A stretch of DNA of 64,000 nt from positions 1 through 64,000 of the forward strand of contig CAZDGV010000006.1 in assembly GCA_964505195.1 (NCBI GenBank), written 5' to 3'. The position numbers and the translations under genes were made by a program. The number at the start of each line of letters is the position of its first letter. Position 1 is the stretch's first letter. The notes below the pieces were generated by a model. The model was not told the origin of the DNA and made no database searches. It saw nothing but the letters and a program-made list of their open reading frames with translations. The DNA comes from CAZDGV01 sp964505195 (GTDB lineage: Bacteria > Bacteroidota > Bacteroidia > Chitinophagales > Chitinophagaceae). Positions 26,122 through 34,521 of the stretch are shown piece by piece.

Positions 26122-27308
26122 TGCAACAGTGCAAGTGCTTTTGAAATGCGTTCAAAAGCAGCTTCAATTTTAGGCAAGCTATTAGCAAAGGAAAGTCGGA
26201 TGGCATCGGGTGCGCCGAATGCGCGGCCGGTAACGGTAGATACATGTGCCTCGTTCAAAAGAAACATGCACAAATCATCTGCATCCTGAATTTGCACCGC
26301 ACCATGTTTTTTCCCGAAATAGGCACTCACCCTTGGAAAAACATAAAAAGCACCATCGGGTGCGGCGCATTCCCAGCCGGGAATATTTTCCATTAGCTGC
26401 ATCACTACCTGCCTGCGGCGCTCGAATTCTTTTTTCATGGCAAAGGTTGGAGCAAGATCACCGGTAAGTGCTACAATCGCAGCACGTTGTGTAACGGCGT
26501 TGGCACCGCTGGTAAACTGTCCCTGAATTTTTTCACAGGCTTTTGCAATGTCGGCCTCTGCAGCAATATAACCGAGGCGATAACCCGTCATGGCAAATCC
26601 CTTACTGAGTCCGTTTACAATAATCACGCGCTGTTTCAAATCGGGTATCGATGCAATACTATAGTGACTGCCGACAAAATTGATGTACTCATAAATTTCA
26701 TCGGAAACAATGCATATTTCCGGATGCTTTCTAAACACCTCCGCAAGCGCATGCAGCTCCTCCTTGCTGTATACTGCACCGGATGGATTGCAGGGCGAAG
26801 AAAATAGAAACATTTTTGAACGCGGAGTAATATGCGCTTCGAGCTGTGCCGGCGTAATTTTGAATTTATTTTCCATGGTGGTGGGTACAATCACCGGAAC
26901 TCCACCTGCAATTTTTACCAGCTCTGAGTAAGTTACCCAAAACGGAGCAGGAATAATCACTTCATCACCCACATCAACCATGGCAAGCATTACATTGGCC
27001 AAACTCTGCTTCGCACCCGTAGAAACAACGATGTTTTCAGGTTGGTATGCAAGCTGATTGTCGCGCTGAAACTTTTCACAAACCGCTTCCCGCAAATCCT
27101 GAAAGCCCGCAACAGGCGTGTAATGACTCCAGTTGTCATCAATGGCTTGCTTCGCTGCAGCTTTAATATGATCCGGTGTATCAAAGTCTGGTTCGCCCAA
27201 ACTCAAATCAATTACATCAACCCCCTGCGCACGCAATGCACGTCCAAGCTTGGCCATTTTGAGGGTTTCAGGTTCGTTGAATTTATTTAGAAAAGAAGAA
27301 AGTTTCAT
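26118..27308 (-). CDS. Class I PLP-dependent aminotransferase (aspartate aminotransferase-like)
   Basis: A 396-residue aminotransferase. The PLP lysine is in NGLSKGFAMTGYRLGY, the cofactor Asp and Tyr in CIVSDEIYEY, and the substrate Arg in AIRLSFANS. FSSPCNPSGAVYSKEEL is typical of the group I-gamma (AspC-type) enzymes. It probably moves the amino group between aspartate and 2-oxoglutarate, but related enzymes accept aromatic or other amino acids. It is upstream of and coupled to the RlmK-type gene. Confidence 0.88.
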   Translation of the reverse strand: MKLSSFLNKFNEPETLKMAKLGRALRAQGVDVIDLSLGEPDFDTPDHIKAAAKQAIDDNWSHYTPVAGFQDLREAVCEKFQRDNQLAYQPENIVVSTGAKQSLANVMLAMVDVGDEVIIPAPFWVTYSELVKIAGGVPVIVPTTMENKFKITPAQLEAHITPRSKMFLFSSPCNPSGAVYSKEELHALAEVFRKHPEICIVSDEIYEYINFVGSHYSIASIPDLKQRVIIVNGLSKGFAMTGYRLGYIAAEADIAKACEKIQGQFTSGANAVTQRAAIVALTGDLAPTFAMKKEFERRRQVVMQLMENIPGWECAAPDGAFYVFPRVSAYFGKKHGAVQIQDADDLCMFLLNEAHVSTVTGRAFGAPDAIRLSFANSLPKIEAAFERISKALALLQ

Positions 27309-27350
27309 ACTGTTGATTTCATTTAAAAATTAGCACCTTAGATTTTCTGC

Positions 27351-28628
27351 TTAACGATCATAACTGAGCTGAAATGCAGAAAGATCAGGTTTGTTTTTGC
27401 GCGTACGTTTTAATTCCATTTCATATATAGCCTGTCCGAGCTTTCCAAGAAAAGGCAGTCCAACTGTTTCAAATTCATAGCGATCATCATTGAGCACTTC
27501 ATCTTTATTGCAATAAATGGTGGCGCTGAGCATGAACTCAATATTGTTTTTAAAATCTACCACATACGCCACATCGGTGAGAAAACCGTAAGCCCATCCA
27601 ACCTTGTTGAATATGCGGATATGCGAAGGAATTGGGGCTTGCTTCTGATTGCCGAACATCAGAAACTTTACATAGCCATCATAATGCTCCGGATCGTTGT
27701 AATCGGGATATACCGTTTCGCGGGGCAACTGTGATAACATCTGCAGCGCAAAGCGTCTGTCTTCAGGCGATACATCAAAACGCCTGGAAGCTTGCACCGC
27801 TTCGGGGAAAATAAAGCTGCGAAGCATGTTATGTAAGTCAGCAAGAAAGATGCGATTCTTCGTTGAAAAATCCATGGGCGTATTCACCAGAGCGCCACGG
27901 CTCATATACCCTTTGCCCACTGAATCTTTACGGGCGATGTATTGCAATTTGCTGATTTGCGCAGGTTGGCGATAAAGCATGTTTCCGCTGGTATCAAAAA
28001 ATGAAATCGGATTGGTATGCCGGTTATCAGCATCCGAAAGCGGCAAGCTCAGTCGGTGTAAAATCTGCGCACCCTTATACCCTTTTGCTGCCAACTGCTG
28101 ATGTATGTTTTCCTGTCCTAACATTTCATACAAGCGATTGCTGGCATCGTTATCGCTCACCACAAAAATCTTCTTAGCATAATGCGCCACCGTTGGTCTG
28201 CCATCCGGAGTGGTGGGGTCATTATATACCGCAGTTTGTGCCGGAGCAGCCTTTTCGGTAATCATGGTGCTATTGCGGCTTACCGGGATCCCTTGTTTAC
28301 GAAGTTTTTCGAGCTGCTCAAGGGCCAAAAATGCAATGGGCATTTTTACCGTAGAGGCAGGATAGAAATAAATTGAAGTATCTACGTTAAAATAATGATC
28401 AGTAAAACGGGGGCGCTGCTTGCTGTCGCGATCAATTTGGGTGTAGATCACCTGTATGCGAAAGTTGTCTTTTTTGGCCATCAGCTCCGAAAAATCATCG
28501 GGTTGAGCAGCCATAAGGTCTTTTACCAGGCTCGATTGAGATATGGTAACCGAGGATGTTCTACAGGCAGAAACGAACAGTATGATCACAGGGAGCAAAC
28601 CAAACAGAAAACGGGTAGGTGAAAACAT
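27351..28628 (-). CDS. Beta-lactamase-like serine hydrolase, lipoprotein
   Basis: A 425-residue lipoprotein (start MFSPTRFLFG, lipobox LFVSAC). It has the class A beta-lactamase/PBP fold motifs: SxxK in PASTVKMP, SDN in VVSDNDASN, and a KVG triad in FNKVGWAYG where KTG is usual. At this length, with a large insert around residues 170-290, it is more likely a DD-peptidase-like or unassigned Beta-lactamase2 family hydrolase than a dedicated beta-lactamase. The KVG change makes substrate prediction uncertain. A -7 box ends 3 bases before the ATG, which suggests a leaderless mRNA. It is divergent from secDF. Confidence 0.82.
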   Translation of the reverse strand: MFSPTRFLFGLLPVIILFVSACRTSSVTISQSSLVKDLMAAQPDDFSELMAKKDNFRIQVIYTQIDRDSKQRPRFTDHYFNVDTSIYFYPASTVKMPIAFLALEQLEKLRKQGIPVSRNSTMITEKAAPAQTAVYNDPTTPDGRPTVAHYAKKIFVVSDNDASNRLYEMLGQENIHQQLAAKGYKGAQILHRLSLPLSDADNRHTNPISFFDTSGNMLYRQPAQISKLQYIARKDSVGKGYMSRGALVNTPMDFSTKNRIFLADLHNMLRSFIFPEAVQASRRFDVSPEDRRFALQMLSQLPRETVYPDYNDPEHYDGYVKFLMFGNQKQAPIPSHIRIFNKVGWAYGFLTDVAYVVDFKNNIEFMLSATIYCNKDEVLNDDRYEFETVGLPFLGKLGQAIYEMELKRTRKNKPDLSAFQLSYDR

Positions 28629-28631
28629 GGC

Positions 28632-28639
28632 CAAAAATA
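28632..28639 (-). promoter_or_regulatory. -7 box TATTTTTG directly before the serine hydrolase ATG
   Basis: Exact TAnnTTTG match on the minus strand with 3 bases between box and ATG at 28628. Transcription would begin at about the A of the ATG. Confidence 0.5.
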
Positions 28640-28720
28640 AGATTTTCAGCCCGCTTGAAAAACGCAAAAAACGGCCAAATGGAGGGCTTTACCCCCTATG
28701 CAGTTTCACCCTGAATCCCC

Positions 28721-28728
28721 TATCTTTG
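28721..28728 (+). promoter_or_regulatory. -7 box TATCTTTG for secDF
   Basis: Exact consensus match, 32 bases before the ATG at 28761. It lies inside a longer in-frame reading from 28698, which argues for the shorter protein. Confidence 0.6.
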
Positions 28729-28760
28729 CCCGTCTTAAAAAGAAAACAAACTGTATTATT

Positions 28761-31739
28761 ATGGCACTGAAAGGATTGGTTCGGTTTTTCGCCATTGCAT
28801 TGATCCTGATATCATTGTATCAGTTGAGCTTCACATTTATTGTGAACAACTTCGAAAAAAAGCAAAAAGCCAGGGCAGAACGTTTTGTGAAAAGCAATTA
28901 TGCTTCCGCCAGCGCGGAAGTAAAAGATTCGGCTTATAAGGCAACTTACCGTAGATATGTTGACAGCCTGAAGGATAAATCCATTCTGGATATCCCCATC
29001 CTCTATTCCAATCTCACTTACCAGAAAGCGGCAACGCAGGAGTTGAATTTGGGACTGGACCTGCAGGGCGGTATGAGCGTAACACTGGAAGTGGGGCTCG
29101 ACGGACTCATCCGTTCTATGAGCAACAATCCGAAAGACAGCACACTTAATAAAGCACTTGCCAAAGCAAATGATCTGAAAGCAAACAGCGATGCAGATTA
29201 TATTCAGCTTTTTGAAAATGCATACAACGATCTGGTTCCGGGTGGAAAACTTTCGGGGCTTTTTGCCGGTTCAAAAAATCAGCAGATTAAAGTTACGAGC
29301 AGCAACAGCGAAGTAATCAACGTTATCCGTTCTGAAGCCACTGAAGCCATCAATCGAACTTACAATGTACTGAGCACGCGTATCGATCAGTTTGGTGTGG
29401 CACAGCCCAGCATCAATTTGGATCAAACACGCGGCATCATCACTGTTGAACTTGCCGGCATCGATAATCCTGAGCGTGTACGTCGCTACTTACAAGCAAC
29501 AGCTAATCTTGAATTTTGGGAAACCTACACTGTTGATCAAAATTTCTTTACTCAATTCATCGCTCCCGCTGATGAGAAATTGAAAGCATACCTGAGTGGT
29601 GCATCTACCGACTCAACGAAGGCTGATACCAGCGTTGCTTTGGGAAATACGAGTCCGCTTACGGGTTTATTTCAACAGCCCGCAAACGGCATACAGGCCA
29701 GCTCAATGTCCACCCTTGGTTTTGTGGGTACAAAAGATACTGCCACTTTCAGCAAATACGTTTCACTTGATGCTGTAAAAGGTGCGCTCCCCTCCGATCT
29801 TCGTTTTTATTACAGTGCAAAACCAGTTAAGAACAAAGCAGGCGAAAACCTGATGGAGGTTTTCGCCATCAAAACCTTGGCGGGCTCCGACAAACCTAAG
29901 CTGGGTGGAGAATATGTAACCGAAGCGCGTCAGGATATCGATAGCCGCAATAACGAAGTGCAGGTAGCCATGAGCATGGATAATAAGGGAGCACGCATTT
30001 GGGAAAAAATGACCGGCGATAATACCGGCCGTGCCATTGCGATTGTACTTGACAATTTCGTTTATTCAGCTCCACGCGTGAACGGTGTAATTGCAGGAGG
30101 TAATTCTGTGATCACCGGCAATTTCAGCATCGAAGAAGCACAGGATCTTTCCAATATTTTGAAAACAGGTAAACTTCCAGCTCCAGCAAAAATTGTACAG
30201 GAGCAGGTGGTAGGACCTACACTGGGTGCCGAAGCTGTTAAAGGCGGAAGCATGGCCTTTTTGATATCATTTGGTGTGATCTTCATACTGATGCTGGTGT
30301 ATTACAATACCAGCGGATGGGTGGCTAATATTGCACTGATCCTAAACCTGCTGTTCACCGTAGGTGTACTGAGCTCTTTGGGAGCAACGCTTACCGCACC
30401 CGGTATTGCCGGATTGGTACTCACCATTGGTATGGCAGTAGATACCAACGTAATCATCTTTGAGCGCATCAAAGAAGAAATTGCAAGAGGCAAAGGATAC
30501 CAACTTGCTGTTGCAGATGGTTACCGCCGTTCATTGGCACCCGTACTGGATGCACATATCACCACACTACTCACAGCAATTATTCTTTTCTATTTTGGAC
30601 TTGGACCGGTATTGGGCTTTGCCACAACGCAAATTATCGGATTGCTCCTGAGCTTATTCTGCGGTATTCTGGTATCCAGACTGATCAGTGATGTATGGAC
30701 TTCCAAAAAAGGTCGTCACTTCGAATATTTTACCAAAGTATCGGATCGCATCTTCAAGCATGCAGCTTACAAATTCATTGAGTATAGAAAAGTTGCATAC
30801 GCAATTTCAGTAGTTGTATTGATAATGGGTGTTGGCGCCATTTTCAACGGCTTCGATTATGGTGTTGAATTCAAAGGAGGTCGTAGCTATACCGTTGTAT
30901 TCGATAAAGCAGTAAACAATGATGAAGTAAGAAATGAACTTCAGAAAGTTTTCGGAAAATATCCCATCATCAAAACCGTTGGTAGTCCTGAGCAATTGAA
31001 TATCACCACTGATTATTTGATTGATGAGCAAGGATTGAGTATTGATTCTACCGTTCAATCTACCCTGTACCAAGGACTCAAAACCTTCCTGCCGGAAAAT
31101 ACAAGCTACGCTACCTTCAAGAGTAAATATTATCAAGGTTCACAAACCGTACTGCCTACTATTTCCGACGACCTGAAAAAAGGCGCCACATGGGCAACGA
31201 TTTTATCCTTGCTGGTAATTACGCTTTATATTTTCATGCGCTTCCGCGACTGGAGATACTCTGTAGGTACGATCATTGCATTGATGCACGACGTATTGGT
31301 TACGCTGGCAGTATTCTCTTTCCTACGCCACGTAGTAAACTTCCCGCTGGAAATTGATCAGCACTTTATCGCAGCAATTCTTACGGTAATCGGATTTTCA
31401 ATGAACGATACCGTAATCGTATTCGACCGTATCCGCGAATACAGTGCCAGCATGTTTGGAAAAGAGAAAGGCGTGATCCTTAACAAGGCCATCAATGATA
31501 CGCTTTCACGTACCATCATGACATCTCTTACCGTATTCCTCACCTTGCTGATTCTATTCATCTTTGGTGGTGAAGTAACTCGCGGCTTTGCCTTTGCAAT
31601 GCTAATTGGTGTGGTAACCGGTACTTACTCTTCTATCTTCGTTGCCGCTCCAGTACTTATGGATTTTGCAAAAGACAAACCATTGGGTGAGCCGGAAAAA
31701 GACAAAACGCTGGCAAAAGCAAGACACTCGATTAGCTAA
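28761..31739 (+). CDS. secDF: Fused protein translocase SecDF
   Basis: A 992-residue fusion of SecD and SecF. The SecD part has an N-terminal helix, the NLGLDLQGGMSVTLEV motif (about residue 95), a large periplasmic region (about 100-490) and six helices with VDTNVIIFERIKEE. The SecF part begins near residue 670 with FDYGVEFKGGRSY, and its helices contain GFSMNDTVIVFDRIREY. Each half supplies six helices of an RND-type proton-driven motor that pulls exported proteins out of the Sec channel. The fusion is common in Bacteroidota. The gene is a single-gene unit closed by a bidirectional terminator. Confidence 0.96.
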   Translation: MALKGLVRFFAIALILISLYQLSFTFIVNNFEKKQKARAERFVKSNYASASAEVKDSAYKATYRRYVDSLKDKSILDIPILYSNLTYQKAATQELNLGLDLQGGMSVTLEVGLDGLIRSMSNNPKDSTLNKALAKANDLKANSDADYIQLFENAYNDLVPGGKLSGLFAGSKNQQIKVTSSNSEVINVIRSEATEAINRTYNVLSTRIDQFGVAQPSINLDQTRGIITVELAGIDNPERVRRYLQATANLEFWETYTVDQNFFTQFIAPADEKLKAYLSGASTDSTKADTSVALGNTSPLTGLFQQPANGIQASSMSTLGFVGTKDTATFSKYVSLDAVKGALPSDLRFYYSAKPVKNKAGENLMEVFAIKTLAGSDKPKLGGEYVTEARQDIDSRNNEVQVAMSMDNKGARIWEKMTGDNTGRAIAIVLDNFVYSAPRVNGVIAGGNSVITGNFSIEEAQDLSNILKTGKLPAPAKIVQEQVVGPTLGAEAVKGGSMAFLISFGVIFILMLVYYNTSGWVANIALILNLLFTVGVLSSLGATLTAPGIAGLVLTIGMAVDTNVIIFERIKEEIARGKGYQLAVADGYRRSLAPVLDAHITTLLTAIILFYFGLGPVLGFATTQIIGLLLSLFCGILVSRLISDVWTSKKGRHFEYFTKVSDRIFKHAAYKFIEYRKVAYAISVVVLIMGVGAIFNGFDYGVEFKGGRSYTVVFDKAVNNDEVRNELQKVFGKYPIIKTVGSPEQLNITTDYLIDEQGLSIDSTVQSTLYQGLKTFLPENTSYATFKSKYYQGSQTVLPTISDDLKKGATWATILSLLVITLYIFMRFRDWRYSVGTIIALMHDVLVTLAVFSFLRHVVNFPLEIDQHFIAAILTVIGFSMNDTVIVFDRIREYSASMFGKEKGVILNKAINDTLSRTIMTSLTVFLTLLILFIFGGEVTRGFAFAMLIGVVTGTYSSIFVAAPVLMDFAKDKPLGEPEKDKTLAKARHSIS

Positions 31740-31752
31740 CCAAGCTATATAA

Positions 31753-31785
31753 ACAAAAAACCCGCTGCATGCAGCGGGTTTTTTA
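31753..31785. terminator. Bidirectional terminator between secDF and the IscA/ErpA gene
   Basis: A perfect palindrome AACCCGCTGC / GCAGCGGGTT around AT, with an A run on the left and a T run on the right, so it can end transcription from both convergent genes. Confidence 0.88.
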
Positions 31786-31798
31786 ATGCCGTAAATAT

Positions 31799-32137
31799 CT
31801 ACACTGCAAAGCTGGTTCCGCAGCCACAGGTTTTTGATGCGTTGGGATTGGTAAAGGTAAATCCACGGTTGTTCAGTCCATTTTCCCAGTGCACTTCCAT
31901 GCCCATTAAATACAAACCATGGGATTTATCCATTACACAAGGAATGCCGTCAATATCAAACACCGAATCATTGGCTTTCTGTTCGTCAAATTCAAGCACA
32001 TAGGTCAAACCCGAACAACCCCCGCCCTTTGCTCCTACACGCAAATATCTTCCAGGTGCTTCACGCTCATATAACCTGCGCAGCTCATCAATAGCATCGG
32101 TAGTAAAACGTACGGGTAAAGCAGCAATTGCTTCCAT
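31799..32137 (-). CDS. Iron-sulfur cluster carrier, IscA/ErpA family
   Basis: A 112-residue A-type carrier. The three conserved cysteines are in GAKGGGCSGLTY and in the C-terminal TCGCGTSF. It receives Fe-S clusters from the main assembly machinery and hands them to target enzymes; this window holds several candidates (MqnE, SdaA, a radical SAM protein). The start at 32137 is chosen over a longer reading because the -7 box at 32155-32162 lies inside the longer version. It is divergent from the 180-residue unknown gene. Confidence 0.92.
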   Translation of the reverse strand: MEAIAALPVRFTTDAIDELRRLYEREAPGRYLRVGAKGGGCSGLTYVLEFDEQKANDSVFDIDGIPCVMDKSHGLYLMGMEVHWENGLNNRGFTFTNPNASKTCGCGTSFAV

Positions 32138-32154
32138 GTTTAATTCATTTGATG

Positions 32155-32162
32155 CAAAAATA
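32155..32162 (-). promoter_or_regulatory. -7 box TATTTTTG for the IscA/ErpA gene
   Basis: Exact consensus match on the minus strand, 17 bases before the ATG at 32137. Confidence 0.55.
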
Positions 32163-32215
32163 ACAAGTCGGACATTAAATCGCCCAAGGCAAAATGTTAA
32201 GATCTTCGAATGCCG

Positions 32216-32223
32216 TAATTTTG
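32216..32223 (+). promoter_or_regulatory. -7 box TAATTTTG for the membrane-anchored unknown gene
   Basis: Exact consensus match, 16 bases before the ATG at 32240. With the box at 32155-32162 it forms a compact divergent promoter pair. Confidence 0.55.
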
Positions 32224-32239
32224 ATGCCATACAAAAAGA

Positions 32240-32782
32240 ATGGATCGGATATATATCTACATGTTTATTGGCGGAGCGGTCCTCTTTTTTCTGTTGGGTT
32301 GGTATTTAAAAATCACCGGACGTAAAGAGCTGGAGCAGGAAACGGAGGGGGCACATGACTGGTTACAAAAGCAAGCGACAAAGCAATCTGATCCCGAAAT
32401 GCGCCGCCTGCAATTACAGGCCTACGAGAGGCTTACCATTCTTTGCGAGCGTTTGGGATTTTCGAATCTTTTATCACGGTGCAATACGCAGCAATGGAAA
32501 GCAGCTGAAATGCAATCGTTTTTGATACAGAGCATCCGTGCTGAATTTGAGTACAATATCAGTCAGCAAATTTATGTTTCACCCGCAGCCTGGGATGGGA
32601 TAGAAAAGCTGAAAGAGCAGCAGATATTCATCATTAATCAATTGGCAGCCATGGTACCCGCACAGGCACCTGCTTCGGAACTAGCGCAAAAAATTGCAAC
32701 ACTCATGGCGCAGGAAGAGCATACTACCCTGCAGCCCATAGTGGCTGACCTACTGCGCAAAGAAGCCCGTAAAATGATGTAA
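32240..32782 (+). CDS. Membrane-anchored helical protein, unknown function
   Basis: A 180-residue protein. One N-terminal helix (about residues 5-24, IYMFIGGAVLFFLLGWYL) is followed by a soluble, almost fully helical domain with LQAYERLTILCERLG and LIQSIRAEFEYNISQQIYV. I recognise the pattern from hypothetical proteins of Bacteroidota but cannot name a function. The gene stands 69 bases before the methylmalonyl-CoA mutase gene on the same strand, and that gene has a separate promoter-like box, so a functional link is not certain. Confidence 0.75.
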   Translation: MDRIYIYMFIGGAVLFFLLGWYLKITGRKELEQETEGAHDWLQKQATKQSDPEMRRLQLQAYERLTILCERLGFSNLLSRCNTQQWKAAEMQSFLIQSIRAEFEYNISQQIYVSPAAWDGIEKLKEQQIFIINQLAAMVPAQAPASELAQKIATLMAQEEHTTLQPIVADLLRKEARKMM

Positions 32783-32851
32783 TGGTTGCAGCTATTGAAA
32801 AATGAAACCAGTCATTAGCACCACATCCGCTAATTTTATACCTCTTGCATT

Positions 32852-34420
32852 ATGAGCGAAACAAAAAAATATACCGACTCGGGCATTGAAATAAAGCAAC
32901 TCTATACTGCTGCCGATGAAGCAGCACTTGAGGCCATCAAAAAAGAAATGCCAGGTGCTTTTCCGTACACCCGTGGTGTGCAGGAAGATATGTATCGAGG
33001 CAAAGGATGGACTATGCGCCAATATGCCGGATTTTCAACGGCAGAAGAAAGTAATCAGCGTTATCATTATTTGCTCAGTCAGGGTGTTACAGGACTGAGT
33101 GTTGCCTTTGATCTGCCCACGCAAATTGGATACGACAGCGATCATCCGCTAAGCGAAGGAGAAGTGGGAAAGGTAGGCGTTGCCATTGACAGCTTGGAAG
33201 ACATGCAAACGCTTTTCAATGGCATTCAGTTGAAAGATGTTTCTACTTCCATGACCATCAACGCTACCGGTTTCATATTACTTTCTTTTTACGTTGCACT
33301 TGCAAAACAGCAGGGAGCAGATCTGAAACAGATTTCAGGCACCATTCAAAATGATATTTTAAAAGAGTACGCAGCACGCGGCACCTATATTTATCCGCCT
33401 AAACCAAGCATGCGGATCATCACCGATATTTTTGGATGGTGCAGCAAGGAGCTCCCCAAATGGAATACCATATCCATCAGCGGTTACCATATGCGTGAAG
33501 CCGGTTGTACGGCGGTGCAGGAAATCGCCTTCACGTTGGCTAACGGAAAAGCCTATGTGCAGGCAGCATTAGAAAAAGGGCTGGATATTAATATTTTCGG
33601 AAAGCGACTTTCATTCTTCTTTAATGCACACAATAATCTATTCGAGGAAGTGGCCAAGTTTCGTGCAGCACGCAGAATGTGGGCAAAAATGATGAAGGAA
33701 ATGGGCGCTACCGATCCCAAGGCCATGATGCTGCGTTTTCACACGCAAACTGGCGGGAGTACGCTCACCGCGCAGCAACCGCAAAATAATATTGCCAGAG
33801 TTACCATTCAAACCCTGGCTGCAGTGCTCGGCGGCACGCAGTCGCTCCATACCAACGGATACGATGAGGCATTGAGTTTACCTACGGAAGAAGCAGCACG
33901 CATTGCACTGCGCACACAACAAATTGTTGCTTTTGAAAGCGGCGTAGCTGATACAGTGGATCCGCTGGGTGGTTCATGGTTTGTAGAATCGCTCACCAAT
34001 GAAATGGAATCGCAGGCAAATCAACTGATCGAAAAAATAGATGCGATGGGTGGCAGCGTAAGCGCCATTGAACAGGGTTTTATACAAGAAGAGATTGCAC
34101 GCAGCGCCTATTTGTATCAACAGCAGATTGAAAACAACACTAAAATCATTGTAGGGGTAAACAAATTCCAAAGCAATGAAAAAGAAAATACCCCTGTTTT
34201 CACCGTAAACGATACCATCCGAAATCTGCAAACAGAAAAACTGGCAAAGCTTAAAAGCAACCGAAACCAGTCTGCAGTTTCCGCAAGTCTTGAAAAAATC
34301 AAAGCTGCCGCAACAGATGGAACCAATTTGATGCCGCTGGTGATTGAAGCGGTTGAAAATTACACTACACTGGGTGAAATTTCAGATACACTGCGTGCTG
34401 TTTATGGTGAATACAAATAA
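32852..34420 (+). CDS. Methylmalonyl-CoA mutase large chain without B12 domain
   Basis: A 522-residue catalytic TIM-barrel chain. MCM-type selectivity residues are visible: Tyr in WTMRQYAGFST and Arg in KEYAARGTYIYPP (the Y89 and R207 positions of the Propionibacterium enzyme; isobutyryl-CoA mutases have Phe and Gln there), plus SISGYHMREAG. It would interconvert succinyl-CoA and methylmalonyl-CoA. The cobalamin-binding domain (DxHxxG) normally at the C-terminus is absent; the chain ends at TLRAVYGEYK, so a separate small B12 subunit is needed and is not in this window. A near-consensus -7 box (TAATTTTA, 32831-32838) precedes the ATG by 13 bases. Confidence 0.9.
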   Translation: MSETKKYTDSGIEIKQLYTAADEAALEAIKKEMPGAFPYTRGVQEDMYRGKGWTMRQYAGFSTAEESNQRYHYLLSQGVTGLSVAFDLPTQIGYDSDHPLSEGEVGKVGVAIDSLEDMQTLFNGIQLKDVSTSMTINATGFILLSFYVALAKQQGADLKQISGTIQNDILKEYAARGTYIYPPKPSMRIITDIFGWCSKELPKWNTISISGYHMREAGCTAVQEIAFTLANGKAYVQAALEKGLDINIFGKRLSFFFNAHNNLFEEVAKFRAARRMWAKMMKEMGATDPKAMMLRFHTQTGGSTLTAQQPQNNIARVTIQTLAAVLGGTQSLHTNGYDEALSLPTEEAARIALRTQQIVAFESGVADTVDPLGGSWFVESLTNEMESQANQLIEKIDAMGGSVSAIEQGFIQEEIARSAYLYQQQIENNTKIIVGVNKFQSNEKENTPVFTVNDTIRNLQTEKLAKLKSNRNQSAVSASLEKIKAAATDGTNLMPLVIEAVENYTTLGEISDTLRAVYGEYK

Positions 34421-34521
34421 ACCAAGAGTACAAAGGGTAAATTATCCCAATCCCTAAAAAAGTACTACATTCATTTTCACAAATTGTATTGCTATTCAGT
34501 CACATTTTTTAATCCGCAATT

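Noticed and set aside
27351..28628. Annotation as a beta-lactamase resistance gene.
   Set aside because: The third motif is KVG, the protein is much longer than class A enzymes, and it is a lipoprotein in a housekeeping context.
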